Shown here: positions 16,879 through 25,593 of the stretch, piece by piece
How the letters are laid out: every line of letters begins with the position of its first letter
Numbering within the stretch: the first letter of the stretch is position 1
Assembly: GCA_902794895.1 (NCBI GenBank)
Contig: CADBIY010000001.1
Location: 1 to 64,000, forward strand
Length of the DNA stretch: 64,000 nucleotides
Source: Candidatus Avelusimicrobium vaccinum
Lineage (GTDB): Bacteria; Elusimicrobiota; Elusimicrobia; Elusimicrobiales; Elusimicrobiaceae
Reading direction: 5' to 3'
Translations under genes and position numbers: made by a program
The notes under the pieces: generated by a model
What the model was told of the DNA's origin: nothing
The model's database searches: none
What the model saw: the letters and a program-made list of their open reading frames with translations, nothing else

Positions 16879-18885
16879 TTACTTGGGCAAGGAAATAACA
16901 GGCGTTTGCCCGGTTTTGCCAAATTGTTTGATGCCCTCGTCCAGTTCTTGCTGCAATTGGGTAGCAACCGGTTTTAAGTGGTTGGCAGTACTTTCTTGAG
17001 TAGCCATTGATTTTATATCACGTACTAATTCTTTTACAAACTGGGCAGAAGCAATTAAATCATCCGTTAATTGGTTTGCCCGGTCTGCCGTGGTAGGCTT
17101 CACTTCAGAATTTAGTACTTGGTTGTTTTGTCCGTAAAAGAAATAGGGCTCCCCTAAATCCTGCGAGAGTTGCAAAGCCGTTTGGGCAGATCCCGCATAG
17201 AGCGCGCGGCCTTGCCGGATTAAGTCTTCTTTGTTGGCATTGGGATCTCTGAACCCTTGCATGAGCAATTGTTTATTATGTTCTTGGATGTCTCTTATTT
17301 CATGCAGATCCACTAAAACATAGGGAGTAAACGTGTTACTGACGGCTTGTTCCAGTTGTTGATGTTGCTCTTGGGTAGCATCCTGTGGCAACAAGGCAAG
17401 TTGTTGTTCCAGGAAGGCTTGGTTAAGTTGTTTCGTTTCTTCGCTTCTATACGGCCGATATGTTACCCCTGCTGCGTTAATGGTTTGCCTTAACCGGGGG
17501 ACCGGTTGTTGCTCCTGTTGTAAATTTTGTTCACTATTATGTTGGGGCGGCATGGGGGCGGCAATCCAATAACAGGGGTTTTTATCCGAACATTGTTTCT
17601 GTTCCAGCATAAATTGGTATTTTTTGGCCATTAACACCAGGGGATTCGTGCTGGAAGAATTGGTTTCTTGTCCGATGATACCTGTTAAATACGGTTGCAG
17701 TTTATCTGGTTCCGTCCGTGATAAAATCACAGAGAGCGGTGCTTCCGGGAGAGGAAGTTCCACTGCCTGTTCAAAGCGTTGTTGGTTTAAGTTGCGGAGT
17801 TGATTTACATTGGAAGTGTCCGGAGTAGAATTTGCCTCGCAACTATCCAAAAACGGACTTTTCCCGCTGTGGCATCCGTTTTCTATTAAAGCCGGCATGA
17901 GATCCGGAGCGGGCTGCCCTTCGGCGAGTCGTATCATTCGTTCCTCTAAGCGTTGGTTTAAATATCGGGTATATTGAGCCTTTTTTTCATCCCGCAAGGC
18001 TTTGCGTGCCTTTTGTTGCTTAGCGTCTTGCGGATTGGGAAATTTGGATTCTGCTACCATATCAGCGGCTTCATCAATGCTGCGTTGCGGAAAAAGCATA
18101 TTGAACATTTCTGCTGCCGGGTTTTGGCCGGAAGACCCGCCGCCTCCGTTAATAGATACATTGATAGAAGGGGCGGTAGGATTTTGAAATTTTGCCAAGT
18201 TGCTATTGGAATGATTCCGTCCCAAACTATCGGAAGAGCCGTGTTTGGCCGCAGCAAGCGTATCCTCTGGCAGGGAACTGGGGGTGTCTTTGTCAATTCC
18301 TAAGAAACGTTTAACGGGTTGAACAAAACGGGCCCACTTGGAATCGGGCACTTCGTGTTTTTGGGAGGGCTTGGCAATTGGATTAAAACGGGCAGAACGT
18401 TCTTGCTTGACATAACGGTCGTACGCATTATCTTTGACATTAATCTCATGCATGCCGGATGCGCTGCCGGTTGGTGCCGTTTGTGGAATTAATACCCATT
18501 CGTTTTCTTCGGAATCAGAATAGTTAGTAGGATTATATGAAGAGTTTGAATCAAAATCATCCTCTTCTTCCCAATCTGCTTGTGATTCATAATCTTCCGG
18601 CATATCTTTCCCGAAGCGGGCCTTGGCTTGGGTTTCAGCGAGTGCCGCCGAAGGCAATTGCTGATGGGGAGTTTTGTTCTCTTTTCCAAATAAACGGGCT
18701 AAACTTTTTACGAGTTTAGTAAGCGGATTAGAAGTAAAAATTTGGGGTTGTGCAGCGGTTTGCGCCTCTTCTTGAGAAGTGGACGTTCCATTCGTGCCAT
18801 TACCGGGTACCAGGAATGGAAGTAAGAAAAATAAAAGTAATAAACAGCCCAGAACAACTCCAATAATTTTTGCGGTTTTCTTCAT
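16879..18885 (-). CDS. Large membrane-anchored low-complexity protein, unknown function
   Basis: 668 residues from the ATG at 18885; the purine-rich ggggag upstream fits it better than the in-frame GTG at 18894. One N-terminal membrane segment (about 5-27) with no clear cleavage site, then a long hydrophilic body rich in Gln, Asn, Ser and Pro. A DSDS/EEDD acidic tract lies near residue 90-120, and a Gly/Ser patch SINGGGGSSGQNP near residue 240. Several Cys occur in pairs in the middle (ENGCHSGKSPFLDSCE; KQCSDKNPCYWIAAP). No catalytic motif is recognised. Monocistronic with its own promoter and terminator. Confidence 0.6.
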   Translation of the reverse strand: MKKTAKIIGVVLGCLLLLFFLLPFLVPGNGTNGTSTSQEEAQTAAQPQIFTSNPLTKLVKSLARLFGKENKTPHQQLPSAALAETQAKARFGKDMPEDYESQADWEEEDDFDSNSSYNPTNYSDSEENEWVLIPQTAPTGSASGMHEINVKDNAYDRYVKQERSARFNPIAKPSQKHEVPDSKWARFVQPVKRFLGIDKDTPSSLPEDTLAAAKHGSSDSLGRNHSNSNLAKFQNPTAPSINVSINGGGGSSGQNPAAEMFNMLFPQRSIDEAADMVAESKFPNPQDAKQQKARKALRDEKKAQYTRYLNQRLEERMIRLAEGQPAPDLMPALIENGCHSGKSPFLDSCEANSTPDTSNVNQLRNLNQQRFEQAVELPLPEAPLSVILSRTEPDKLQPYLTGIIGQETNSSSTNPLVLMAKKYQFMLEQKQCSDKNPCYWIAAPMPPQHNSEQNLQQEQQPVPRLRQTINAAGVTYRPYRSEETKQLNQAFLEQQLALLPQDATQEQHQQLEQAVSNTFTPYVLVDLHEIRDIQEHNKQLLMQGFRDPNANKEDLIRQGRALYAGSAQTALQLSQDLGEPYFFYGQNNQVLNSEVKPTTADRANQLTDDLIASAQFVKELVRDIKSMATQESTANHLKPVATQLQQELDEGIKQFGKTGQTPVISLPK

Positions 18886-18930
18886 AGTTAACACTCCCCC
18901 TCGTGCAAACGAATTATATTTCTCATATCA

Positions 18931-18960
18931 AGTATACTCTAAATTAAATTTAAATAGCAA
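18931..18960 (-). promoter_or_regulatory. Promoter of the 668-residue protein gene
   Basis: Minus strand TTGCTA (18955-18960), 18-base spacer, TATACT (18931-18936). Confidence 0.5.
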
Positions 18961-18993
18961 GAGTCCTTGGACCTAAGGGCGGGCTGGGTCTTT

Positions 18994-19734
18994 TTAATGA
19001 AACCATCCGGTTATAATGGACCACGATTTACGGATATGATTGATAAGAGGATGTTCCGGGGCATTTACTTGGTCGGGATTTTTTAGCGGATCCGGTAGGG
19101 TGTAACCGGCTTTCCGGACCAGTTCTAACAAATAATTGGACGGAACGGCAAAATTCAAATTCTGGTTATTTTCCCCCGGATAACTGGCAAACGCAACGGA
19201 TATTACTTCCCCATTTTTATTGAAGACAGGGCTTCCGCTGGAACTGGGAGATATAGGAGCGCTAATTTGATGCCAAATAATACCATCCGCTTTTTGGCGG
19301 ACTTGACTGATAAGGCCGGAGGTAACAGTATTTTGTAATCGCCGGGGATTACCGATTACCGTGATGGATTCTCCCGGACGGACATACGATGAATCGGCCA
19401 CGTGAACCGTGGGGAGATTTTTTGCTTCGATTTTAAGTAGTGCCAAATCTACATTCCCGGCTGCCGCTACCGGAACGGCTTGTCCGGATACGCTTCCGTT
19501 ACTAAAGGTAATATTCATGTAAAGGGTGTGTTCTACCACATGGCGGCTCGTAGCGATAAGGCCGTCTGCAGTCAGTACAAACCCTGTACCCGTAAAAGTG
19601 GAAGCATCCTCTTTGACGGCATTAATGGCTACGATCGCGGGAGCGTTTTGTTGGTTAATTCGGATGTGGTCATTTTCCGCGTATGCGTAGTAAGCAGAGC
19701 CTAATAAAAAAACAGTAAGCCAAAAAAATCTCAT
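18994..19734 (-). CDS. Exported trypsin-like serine protease (HtrA-like, no PDZ)
   Basis: 246 residues with signal peptide MRFFWLTVFLLGSAYYAYAE. Catalytic triad of family S1C-type proteases: His65 (ATSRHVVE), Asp96 (GNVDLALL) and Ser166 (SSSGSPVF). HtrA proteins usually continue into one or two PDZ domains; this one ends after about 35 further residues, so it lacks them. No SD precedes the ATG; a perfect -10 box ends 6 bases before it. Confidence 0.85.
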   Translation of the reverse strand: MRFFWLTVFLLGSAYYAYAENDHIRINQQNAPAIVAINAVKEDASTFTGTGFVLTADGLIATSRHVVEHTLYMNITFSNGSVSGQAVPVAAAGNVDLALLKIEAKNLPTVHVADSSYVRPGESITVIGNPRRLQNTVTSGLISQVRQKADGIIWHQISAPISPSSSGSPVFNKNGEVISVAFASYPGENNQNLNFAVPSNYLLELVRKAGYTLPDPLKNPDQVNAPEHPLINHIRKSWSIITGWFH

Positions 19735-19740
19735 AATTTG

Positions 19741-19746
19741 ATTATA
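19741..19746 (-). promoter_or_regulatory. -10 box giving a probable leaderless protease mRNA
   Basis: TATAAT on the minus strand followed by six bases (caaatt) and the ATG at 19734. Initiation at the usual distance would start at or next to the A of the start codon. Confidence 0.55.
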
Positions 19747-19765
19747 TAAAAAACGAATAGGACCA

Positions 19766-19794
19766 TTGAAATAAATAATGATAAATTGTAAACT
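19766..19794 (+). promoter_or_regulatory. Promoter of greA
   Basis: TTGAAA (19766-19771), 17-base spacer, TAAACT (19789-19794). Leader of about 20 bases containing SD aaaggag. Confidence 0.6.
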
Positions 19795-19821
19795 TGTAAA
19801 AGCAGTAAAGGAGTAGAAATT

Positions 19822-20295
19822 ATGTCTGAAGTATATTATGTAAGTCGTAAAAAATATGAATCGCTCGTTAATGAGTTGAAAAATTTAAAAGAGATAAAAG
19901 CACAATTGTCTAATGAAATCGGAGAAGCCGCGGCTCAGGGAGATTTGAAAGAAAATGCAGAGTATCATGCGGCGAAAGAAAAACAGGCGGAAACATTAAT
20001 CCGTATTCAGGAGTTGGAAACCCGCTTGCGCAATGCCCAAATTACAGATGATTTAACGGTGGATAAAAGTGAAGCGCGTATTGGTGCTACGGTAACGATT
20101 GCGGATATGGATGCCGGTATTGAATTTACATATACCTTAGTAGGGTCCATGGAATCCAATCCGGACAAAGGATTGCTTTCTGTTAAATCCCCTTTGGCAA
20201 ATGGGGTACTTGGTAAGAAAGAGGGAGAAACGTTTGAAGCGGTTCTTCCGCGCGGTCCCAAAAAATACAAATTGGTAAAATTGGAATACAAATAA
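19822..20295 (+). CDS. greA: Transcription elongation factor GreA
   Basis: Rescues backtracked RNA polymerase by stimulating transcript cleavage. 157 residues: N-terminal coiled coil with the acidic tip in QGDLKENAEYHAAKE (about 39-53) and C-terminal FKBP-like domain (GATVTIADMD; SPLANGVLGKKEGE). Length and motifs are standard. Monocistronic, closed by a strong hairpin. Confidence 0.97.
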   Translation: MSEVYYVSRKKYESLVNELKNLKEIKAQLSNEIGEAAAQGDLKENAEYHAAKEKQAETLIRIQELETRLRNAQITDDLTVDKSEARIGATVTIADMDAGIEFTYTLVGSMESNPDKGLLSVKSPLANGVLGKKEGETFEAVLPRGPKKYKLVKLEYK

Positions 20296-20310
20296 AAAAG
20301 TTCCGAGATA

Positions 20311-20346
20311 AAATAAAACCCGGCTGTTAAAAGCCGGGTTTTATTT
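20311..20346 (+). terminator. Terminator of greA
   Basis: A 15-bp perfect stem (20311-20325 with 20332-20346) ending in TTTTATTTT. Confidence 0.88.
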
Positions 20347-20355
20347 TGTGAGAAA

Positions 20356-20376
20356 ACCTCGCGCTAGGCGTGAGGT
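20356..20376. repeat. Palindrome in the greA downstream gap
   Basis: ACCTCGCGC (20356-20364) pairs with GCGTGAGGT (20368-20376) with one G-T pair. It lies just after the greA terminator in a 400-bp stretch without a gene. Confidence 0.5.
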
Positions 20377-20423
20377 TCCGTTAAGGTTCGAGCGATGAAC
20401 AGGTTGTTAAGATAAATCATAAA

Positions 20424-20521
20424 GTCATCCTGAACTTGATTCAGGATCTTCAACGTATGTTGTGGTAGTTACGAAACAGCAACGGCAAAAGCGGAAGATT
20501 CCAAATCAAGTTTGGAATGAC
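20424..20521. repeat. 98-bp element with inverted terminal repeats (MITE/REP-like)
   Basis: The ends start GTCATCCTGAACTTGATTC and, read from the other strand, GTCATTCCAAACTTGATTT. They run on into GGATCTTC and GGAATCTTCC. Each end is itself a palindrome (CCTGAA/TTCAGG; ATTCCAAA/TTTGGAAT). Related sequences are known as dispersed intergenic repeats in various bacteria (general knowledge). No transposase is present. The rest of 20347-20663 is non-coding, with a small hairpin near 20580. Confidence 0.6.
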
Positions 20522-20663
20522 ACTTTGTTTAAAAACAGCAAGCACAAAGCGTGGGAAGTCGCGCGTGGCAGGTAGTTAAGAAGGGACTAAGCCCTTAGGT
20601 GAAATAGGTCCTGAATAAAGAAATTTTCAAGACTCCGCTTTACTTCGGTTTTACCCGTATTGT

Positions 20664-20690
20664 GAAAAACCCCCCGCCTTTGCGGGGGGG
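20664..20690 (-). terminator. Terminator of the exported unknown-protein gene
   Basis: Minus-strand stem CCCCCCGC/GCGGGGGG (20682-20689 with 20670-20677) followed by TTTTTC. Confidence 0.85.
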
Positions 20691-20702
20691 TATTTTTACC
20701 AA

Positions 20703-21860
20703 TTAAAGACGTGTTCCCGGAGGGAACAAAGGCCGGATAATAGGGATAATGGCCTGATAAAATTTTTCAGGGTCCTGTTTTTGATAATATTCGTAGGAAT
20801 CGTATAAGATATTATCTTCCGGAGACGCAAAGTTTTCCATGGTAGGATAGACCGGTGTGGTGCGATTGGTTTCTTTTACATACGCACGGAATTTTTCCAC
20901 AAACAGATCAAACGGTAAAATCTCTACCGGATATAATTCGCGCAAAAGTTGAAGATGCTTAATTTCGCTGCGAATTGGTTCGAATTGGTATAAATGAGAT
21001 TGTTTAAGCAATAAATCAACTTTAACAGCCAAGGTATGTTCATCCGGGTTACCGACTATCCGGGGAAAGCGGCCCATTTGGGCGGTAAAGTGTGTAAGGG
21101 CTGCTACTACTTCGGTATATGTTTGATAGATTTGTTGTATTTCCGGTTCTTGGGTCGCGTTGAATAGATTGGTGCGATATTGGTCATAGGCGGACTTTAA
21201 AAGTTTTTCCAATTGTTGTTGATCTTCCAGGGAAAGTCTGTCTTTGCCGATAAAGGAAGTTATATTGGCTTTTAATTCTGCGTCAATCATGGATGATTTT
21301 AACACTTCACGCAAACGCAAGTTGATTTTATGCGGATGGCGAACCATATAGCCAATGGCCGAGGAAACAAAGAGGTCTGCCGGAAGATCAATAAAAGAGT
21401 GGTTGCCGGATCCTCTTAAGCCATAATATTCGGTTAATTCTTTTCGAACGGCTTCGTAATCTTCCGCTTTAACCGCGGCTTGCACATAACGGTTTAAACT
21501 GTTGTTCACGATAAAATCGGCCCATTGGGGATTCTGTGCTACAAAATTAGTGAGTGAGTTTTTTGGGCCGACTTCTTGTAGTCTAAAGGAAGCAATGTCT
21601 GCCTGGGTTATTTCTCGTCTATAATTAGAAGCACGGAGAAGTTGTTTTTGTAAAGTGGTTGCCTCAAGCGCGGGAAAATTAGGAATCGTGATATGGTGTA
21701 ATGCGGTGCTACTAATTGTGCGTATCGTTGCCGGCGGTAAATTTTTAATGCTCGATTTGGTTACGATACGGATAGGGGCCAAAGCGCGTTGGCCCAGCGC
21801 AGAGATTGGCGTAAGAAAACAAATGACAGACAATATAAAAAATAAGCGTAAGTTTTTCAT
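20703..21860 (-). CDS. Exported hypothetical protein, 385 residues
   Basis: No family recognised. The start at 21860 gives signal peptide MKNLRLFFILSVICFLTPISALGQ; the longer in-frame start would put 34 implausible residues before it. The mature protein is mostly helical and hydrophilic (for example SLEDQQQLEKLLKSAYDQYRT) with no Cys and a Pro-rich end (IIRPLFPPGTRL). A helical segment resembling FVAQNPQWADFIVNNSLNRYV sits near residue 105. There is no SD; TATGAT ends six bases before the ATG. Confidence 0.6.
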   Translation of the reverse strand: MKNLRLFFILSVICFLTPISALGQRALAPIRIVTKSSIKNLPPATIRTISSTALHHITIPNFPALEATTLQKQLLRASNYRREITQADIASFRLQEVGPKNSLTNFVAQNPQWADFIVNNSLNRYVQAAVKAEDYEAVRKELTEYYGLRGSGNHSFIDLPADLFVSSAIGYMVRHPHKINLRLREVLKSSMIDAELKANITSFIGKDRLSLEDQQQLEKLLKSAYDQYRTNLFNATQEPEIQQIYQTYTEVVAALTHFTAQMGRFPRIVGNPDEHTLAVKVDLLLKQSHLYQFEPIRSEIKHLQLLRELYPVEILPFDLFVEKFRAYVKETNRTTPVYPTMENFASPEDNILYDSYEYYQKQDPEKFYQAIIPIIRPLFPPGTRL

Positions 21861-21866
21861 ATATAT

Positions 21867-21872
21867 ATCATA
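21867..21872 (-). promoter_or_regulatory. -10-like box directly before the 385-residue gene
   Basis: TATGAT on the minus strand, then atatat and the ATG at 21860; no SD. Confidence 0.45.
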
Positions 21873-21948
21873 AAATTTAAAGGGGAATGGCGCGAGAGTC
21901 TTTAGACCTAATCGGAAGTAGGCCTTTGGGCCCAACGGGTAAACCTGT

Positions 21949-21979
21949 AAAAAACCCGACAATCTATGCCGGGTTTTTT
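21949..21979 (-). terminator. Terminator of the GH57 operon
   Basis: Stem AAAAAACCCG/CGGGTTTTTT (21949-21958 with 21970-21979), usable on the minus strand after the branching enzyme gene. Confidence 0.82.
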
Positions 21980-21997
21980 ATAAGTCTTGCAGACAGA

Positions 21998-23620
21998 TTA
22001 ATATTTTTTCAGGACGGTTTCTTTGGCCGCTGAAGAATATACATTGTAGTCCATTTGTTGGAAAATAGAATCTTTTAACTCCAATTCATAAACATACGCT
22101 TCATTAATTCGGTTCCCTTGAACTTGCTCATAAAGTTCATTGAAGCGTTTGATATGATCTTTGGTCCGTTTGGTGGAATATTCTTTGGCGGTTCCGGTGG
22201 TCATGAGGAAAGCCCAGTCCGAAGATTGCATAAGTACCAGTTCACGTGCTAATTGATTGAGGGCCCGCCGCAGCAGTCCGCTGGCATTAGGAAATTTATT
22301 GGCCAGTTCCATCATACGTTCGGCAGATTTGATCAAGTGCCGGTAAATCCAGTCATTTCCGCTATTGAGCCACACGTCGTGGTATCCTTTGTCTCCCCAA
22401 GAAGACATGGACGGTTGTACTACTTGGTTTTGCGGATACATTTCCAAATATTCGCTGGGCGTAACGAGTTTGATTTCGTCTTGGTCGTAATAGATTTTTT
22501 TGAATAAATATTCCAAGAAATCAATTCCTTCATACCACCAATGCCCATAGAGTTCCGCATCATACATAGACACAACTAACGGTTTGCGGTCAATAATTGT
22601 GCTTAAATATTCAATTTGTTTTTGGCGGTTGAACATAAAGTTCCCGGCATGTTGGGCGGCTACTTCGCGCGCAGCATATGGATCATAGGCTTGCTTTTGA
22701 TTGAGTGCCACTTTGCCGGTAATTTTATGGTACTTCATGCCAATGTTGCGGCGAACGCCGTCGCTATGCAGGTACGGTTTGATATAGTCGTAATCTAAGT
22801 CGTATCCTAAATCGCGGTAAAATTCGCGGTAGCGCGGATCGCCGGGGTAACCGGATTCGGCACTCCAAACTTGTTGGGCCGATTCCATATCGCGTGCAAA
22901 AGCGGCTACACCGGTTTGCGGGCAATACACTGGCGCGTAAATACCATATTTTGGGCGGGGCGTACCGTGTAAAATACCGTGCGATTCGGTAAAGAAGAAA
23001 CGGATGCCTTCGTCGCGTAAAAATTTATCATCTCCGGGGTTGTAGGCACATTCGGCTAACCAAATTCCGCGCGGATTGCGGCCGAAGCGGCTGCGATAAT
23101 CGGTTGCGGCAATTTTAATTTGAGCGTTCACACTTTCTTTGTGTACCATCAAGGGTAAGTAACCGTGCGTAGCGCAGCAAGTAATAATTTCTAACTTGCC
23201 CATATCCTGGAATTTTTTAAAGCCTTCTAACACGTGTCCGTGATAGCGGTGTTCAAATAATTCTTGGTAGCGGCGGAATTTATTAAAATACATCCGCGCA
23301 ACGCCTTCGAATTCCGTTCCTTGGGTACGGTTGAGTTCCTTTTGGGAAAGTTCCACGCGCTGGTTTAAGTAATGGCGGAAGCGTTCAATCAGTAGCGGAT
23401 CCTCCATCATGTTGCATAACGGCGGAGTGAGCGACATGGTTAAGCGGAAATCGGTGCCTTCTTCGGTTAAATTTTCAAACACATTTAACAACGGAATATA
23501 CGTTTCCACCATGGCTTCGTAGAACCAGTCTTCTTCCAAAAAGTCCGGGTATTCCGGGTGTTTAATAAACGGCAAATGTGCGTGAAGTACAAGTGCTAAA
23601 TAACCTTTTTCGTTTCCCAT
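21998..23620 (-). CDS. Glycoside hydrolase family 57, 1,4-alpha-glucan branching enzyme
   Basis: Makes alpha-1,6 branches in glycogen. 540 residues, typical for GH57 branching enzymes. HAHLPFIKHPE at the N-terminus is the first GH57 motif. Nucleophile Glu190 lies in GIWLAECAYNPG and acid/base Asp354 in MYDAELYGHWWYEG. A C-terminal helical domain carries the conserved SSDWAFLMTTGTAKEYS. Two bases separate it from the DUF4912 gene upstream; SD aagga. Points to glycogen storage although no other glycogen gene is in the window. Confidence 0.93.
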   Translation of the reverse strand: MGNEKGYLALVLHAHLPFIKHPEYPDFLEEDWFYEAMVETYIPLLNVFENLTEEGTDFRLTMSLTPPLCNMMEDPLLIERFRHYLNQRVELSQKELNRTQGTEFEGVARMYFNKFRRYQELFEHRYHGHVLEGFKKFQDMGKLEIITCCATHGYLPLMVHKESVNAQIKIAATDYRSRFGRNPRGIWLAECAYNPGDDKFLRDEGIRFFFTESHGILHGTPRPKYGIYAPVYCPQTGVAAFARDMESAQQVWSAESGYPGDPRYREFYRDLGYDLDYDYIKPYLHSDGVRRNIGMKYHKITGKVALNQKQAYDPYAAREVAAQHAGNFMFNRQKQIEYLSTIIDRKPLVVSMYDAELYGHWWYEGIDFLEYLFKKIYYDQDEIKLVTPSEYLEMYPQNQVVQPSMSSWGDKGYHDVWLNSGNDWIYRHLIKSAERMMELANKFPNASGLLRRALNQLARELVLMQSSDWAFLMTTGTAKEYSTKRTKDHIKRFNELYEQVQGNRINEAYVYELELKDSIFQQMDYNVYSSAAKETVLKKY

Positions 23621-23622
23621 AG

Positions 23623-24489
23623 TTATTTTCCTTGCTCGCGCAGAGCCTTAATTTGAATATGACGCGTTTTATCGCCTTTTGCATTACGCGCGTGAATTGG
23701 CAAATCAATTACACTGCCGGCTGGTAACGGTTGCCGAATAGAGAATTTTCCTTCCTTGAGTTCAATTTCTTTTCCGTTAATCGTTACAATGGCATTTTTG
23801 GAAGCAGAGCCGTAAATGATAATTTCGCAGTCTGCTTTGAGCCAAATATCTTCCTCTTCCACTTTATCCAAATGCAAACTGAAAGAAGACCAGGAACTGG
23901 GAGCCCCGGAAGGGGTCAGTTCCGTTAGTTTCCAGCGTTCACCGATTACATGCATCCGTTCGCTGGATCCCAAGCCGATGTAATCGGCCCCGGCCAGTTT
24001 AAGTAATTTTTGGAAGTCGCCCTCCACAATCATCCATTTGTCATCAATAATATTGGATATATGTCCGGGCGGGAGTGTGGTTGGGTTACTGCGGGAAACC
24101 AAAATAAATTGACCGTCTGCTGTTACATAGCCTAAATCAGCGATATAGGTCCGTCCGGTTTGGGGAGCATTGATATACCAACTGCGCGCTTCGAAAATAA
24201 CGGGCATGTCATAGTAGCAAATGGAATTAGTCCCGTCGAAAAAGGCCACGTCTGTTATATCATGTAGCCGGATAACCGTATGGGCCTGTTTTAAAGTATT
24301 TTCGGAATATTGTTGTTTGATGCAATCTAAGGTATTTTGGGTAATTTCCCAAAATAAAAATAACCATGCCGGATCTTTCGGTAAAAGGTAACTTTCCGTT
24401 TTTCCGTAACCGGAAGGAATATCGGCTTCGGCAGCCGGATCTTTAAGAATCGGTTCTTTAATAGAACCAGAAGAAACATGTTGTGACAT
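23623..24489 (-). CDS. DUF4912 domain protein
   Basis: 288 residues. DUF4912 region about 30-165, with PKDPAWLFLFWEIT near the start (the aromatic AWLFLFWE is typical) and a beta-sandwich-like C-terminal segment. DUF4912 proteins are often encoded next to GH57 enzymes, as here. The domain has been proposed to bind sugar or polysaccharide; this is not shown. SD ggtgagg. First gene of the two-gene unit. Confidence 0.8.
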   Translation of the reverse strand: MSQHVSSGSIKEPILKDPAAEADIPSGYGKTESYLLPKDPAWLFLFWEITQNTLDCIKQQYSENTLKQAHTVIRLHDITDVAFFDGTNSICYYDMPVIFEARSWYINAPQTGRTYIADLGYVTADGQFILVSRSNPTTLPPGHISNIIDDKWMIVEGDFQKLLKLAGADYIGLGSSERMHVIGERWKLTELTPSGAPSSWSSFSLHLDKVEEEDIWLKADCEIIIYGSASKNAIVTINGKEIELKEGKFSIRQPLPAGSVIDLPIHARNAKGDKTRHIQIKALREQGK

Positions 24490-24565
24490 AAAAACCTCAC
24501 CCTGTAAATTTTGTTCGTTCGTTAAGCCTATTTTATCTATTCTATTCTACCATTTTTAAGAGTGC

Positions 24566-24603
24566 AAAAAAAGCACCGCTAAATAGGAGGCGGTGCTTTT
24601 TTT
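24566..24603 (-). terminator. Bidirectional-looking terminator after the EamA transporter
   Basis: Stem 24566-24579 with 24590-24603 (A7GCACCGC / GCGGTGCT7), loop of 10, ideal for the minus-strand transcript ending at 24618. Confidence 0.88.
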
Positions 24604-24617
24604 AATTAGTAAGGAAG

Positions 24618-25511
24618 TCAATTGACTTGCTTCTGAATCAGCCACAAACTGATAAAAATAAATATCATTCCTACCAGTTCGGGTAAATGCGGGGTGCGGC
24701 CGCGGAATAAAATATCTGTTCCCATGGCAATAATGGGAGAAAAATAAGTAACCGAAGCCATACGGGTAGCGCCCCATCGTTTTATCAGTGCAATCATTAG
24801 TAAGAAGGCAACCGCTGAAGAAAATACACCGGCGCAAATAATGGAAAGAACGAGTTTTGTATTAAAAACCGCCCAAGAAGGAGTTGCCTCCGTTCCCAAA
24901 GAAATCAGTAGTAGGGCAACTGCTGCAAACAGATATTGGTAAAACGTGTTTGCTTCCCAGGCAACCGTGTGATTATCTACCATAATTTTTTTCGTCATCA
25001 CATTTCCCAAACCATAAGATAAAGCCATTACCAACAAAGCCCCGTATCCCCACAAGGCCATTTTTCCGGCAGGAACATGGAGGGCGGCTTGCCACTGGGG
25101 GTGCATAATGACGAGTAGCCCGGCTAAGCCAATTAGCACGCCGGCGGCCCGGCGCCAGGTAAAGCGGTCTTCCCCCTTAAGTAAAAGGGCTCCGCCGATA
25201 AAACTCCAAATCGGCACAGTGCCGTTAAAAATTCCGGCAATGGTGGGCACGGTATATTGAATCCCCCAAGAAAGTGCCGCAAACGGGAGTAAAATGAGCA
25301 TAAAACTAATCGCAATAGGCCGCCACAGTTCTTTGATAGGGCATTTGAAAGAAGCACGCCGTACGGTAAAAAATACGGTAAAGAATAACAGCCCGGCCAA
25401 TACCCGGTAGAATGCACCCCAATAAGGAGGCAGTACATCTACAATATTTTTAGAAGCCAAAAAGGCCGTTCCCCAACACAAGGCCAAACAAAATGCTAAA
25501 AAATAACTCAT
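24618..25511 (-). CDS. EamA/DMT-family transporter
   Basis: 297 residues with ten hydrophobic helices in two EamA repeats (about 5-135 and 148-293). CWGTAFLASKNIV is the typical first-helix motif. Family members export metabolites or amino acids; the substrate is not evident. SD aaaggag. Divergent from the znu-type operon. Confidence 0.88.
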   Translation of the reverse strand: MSYFLAFCLALCWGTAFLASKNIVDVLPPYWGAFYRVLAGLLFFTVFFTVRRASFKCPIKELWRPIAISFMLILLPFAALSWGIQYTVPTIAGIFNGTVPIWSFIGGALLLKGEDRFTWRRAAGVLIGLAGLLVIMHPQWQAALHVPAGKMALWGYGALLVMALSYGLGNVMTKKIMVDNHTVAWEANTFYQYLFAAVALLLISLGTEATPSWAVFNTKLVLSIICAGVFSSAVAFLLMIALIKRWGATRMASVTYFSPIIAMGTDILFRGRTPHLPELVGMIFIFISLWLIQKQVN

Positions 25512-25580
25512 CTCAAATCTCCTTTTTTATATTGTAGTAAATTTTGAAAACTTCCGGCTCTCACGGGTCTTGATAATTCG

Positions 25581-25586
25581 TATAAT
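25581..25586 (+). promoter_or_regulatory. -10 box before znuA-like gene, probable leaderless start
   Basis: TATAAT, seven bases, then the ATG at 25594, with no SD between them. Confidence 0.5.
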
Positions 25587-25593
25587 ATAACAT

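Noticed and set aside
18960-18993. Intrinsic terminator after the trypsin-like protease gene
   Set aside because: Only a 4-bp stem and no T-tract on the minus strand.
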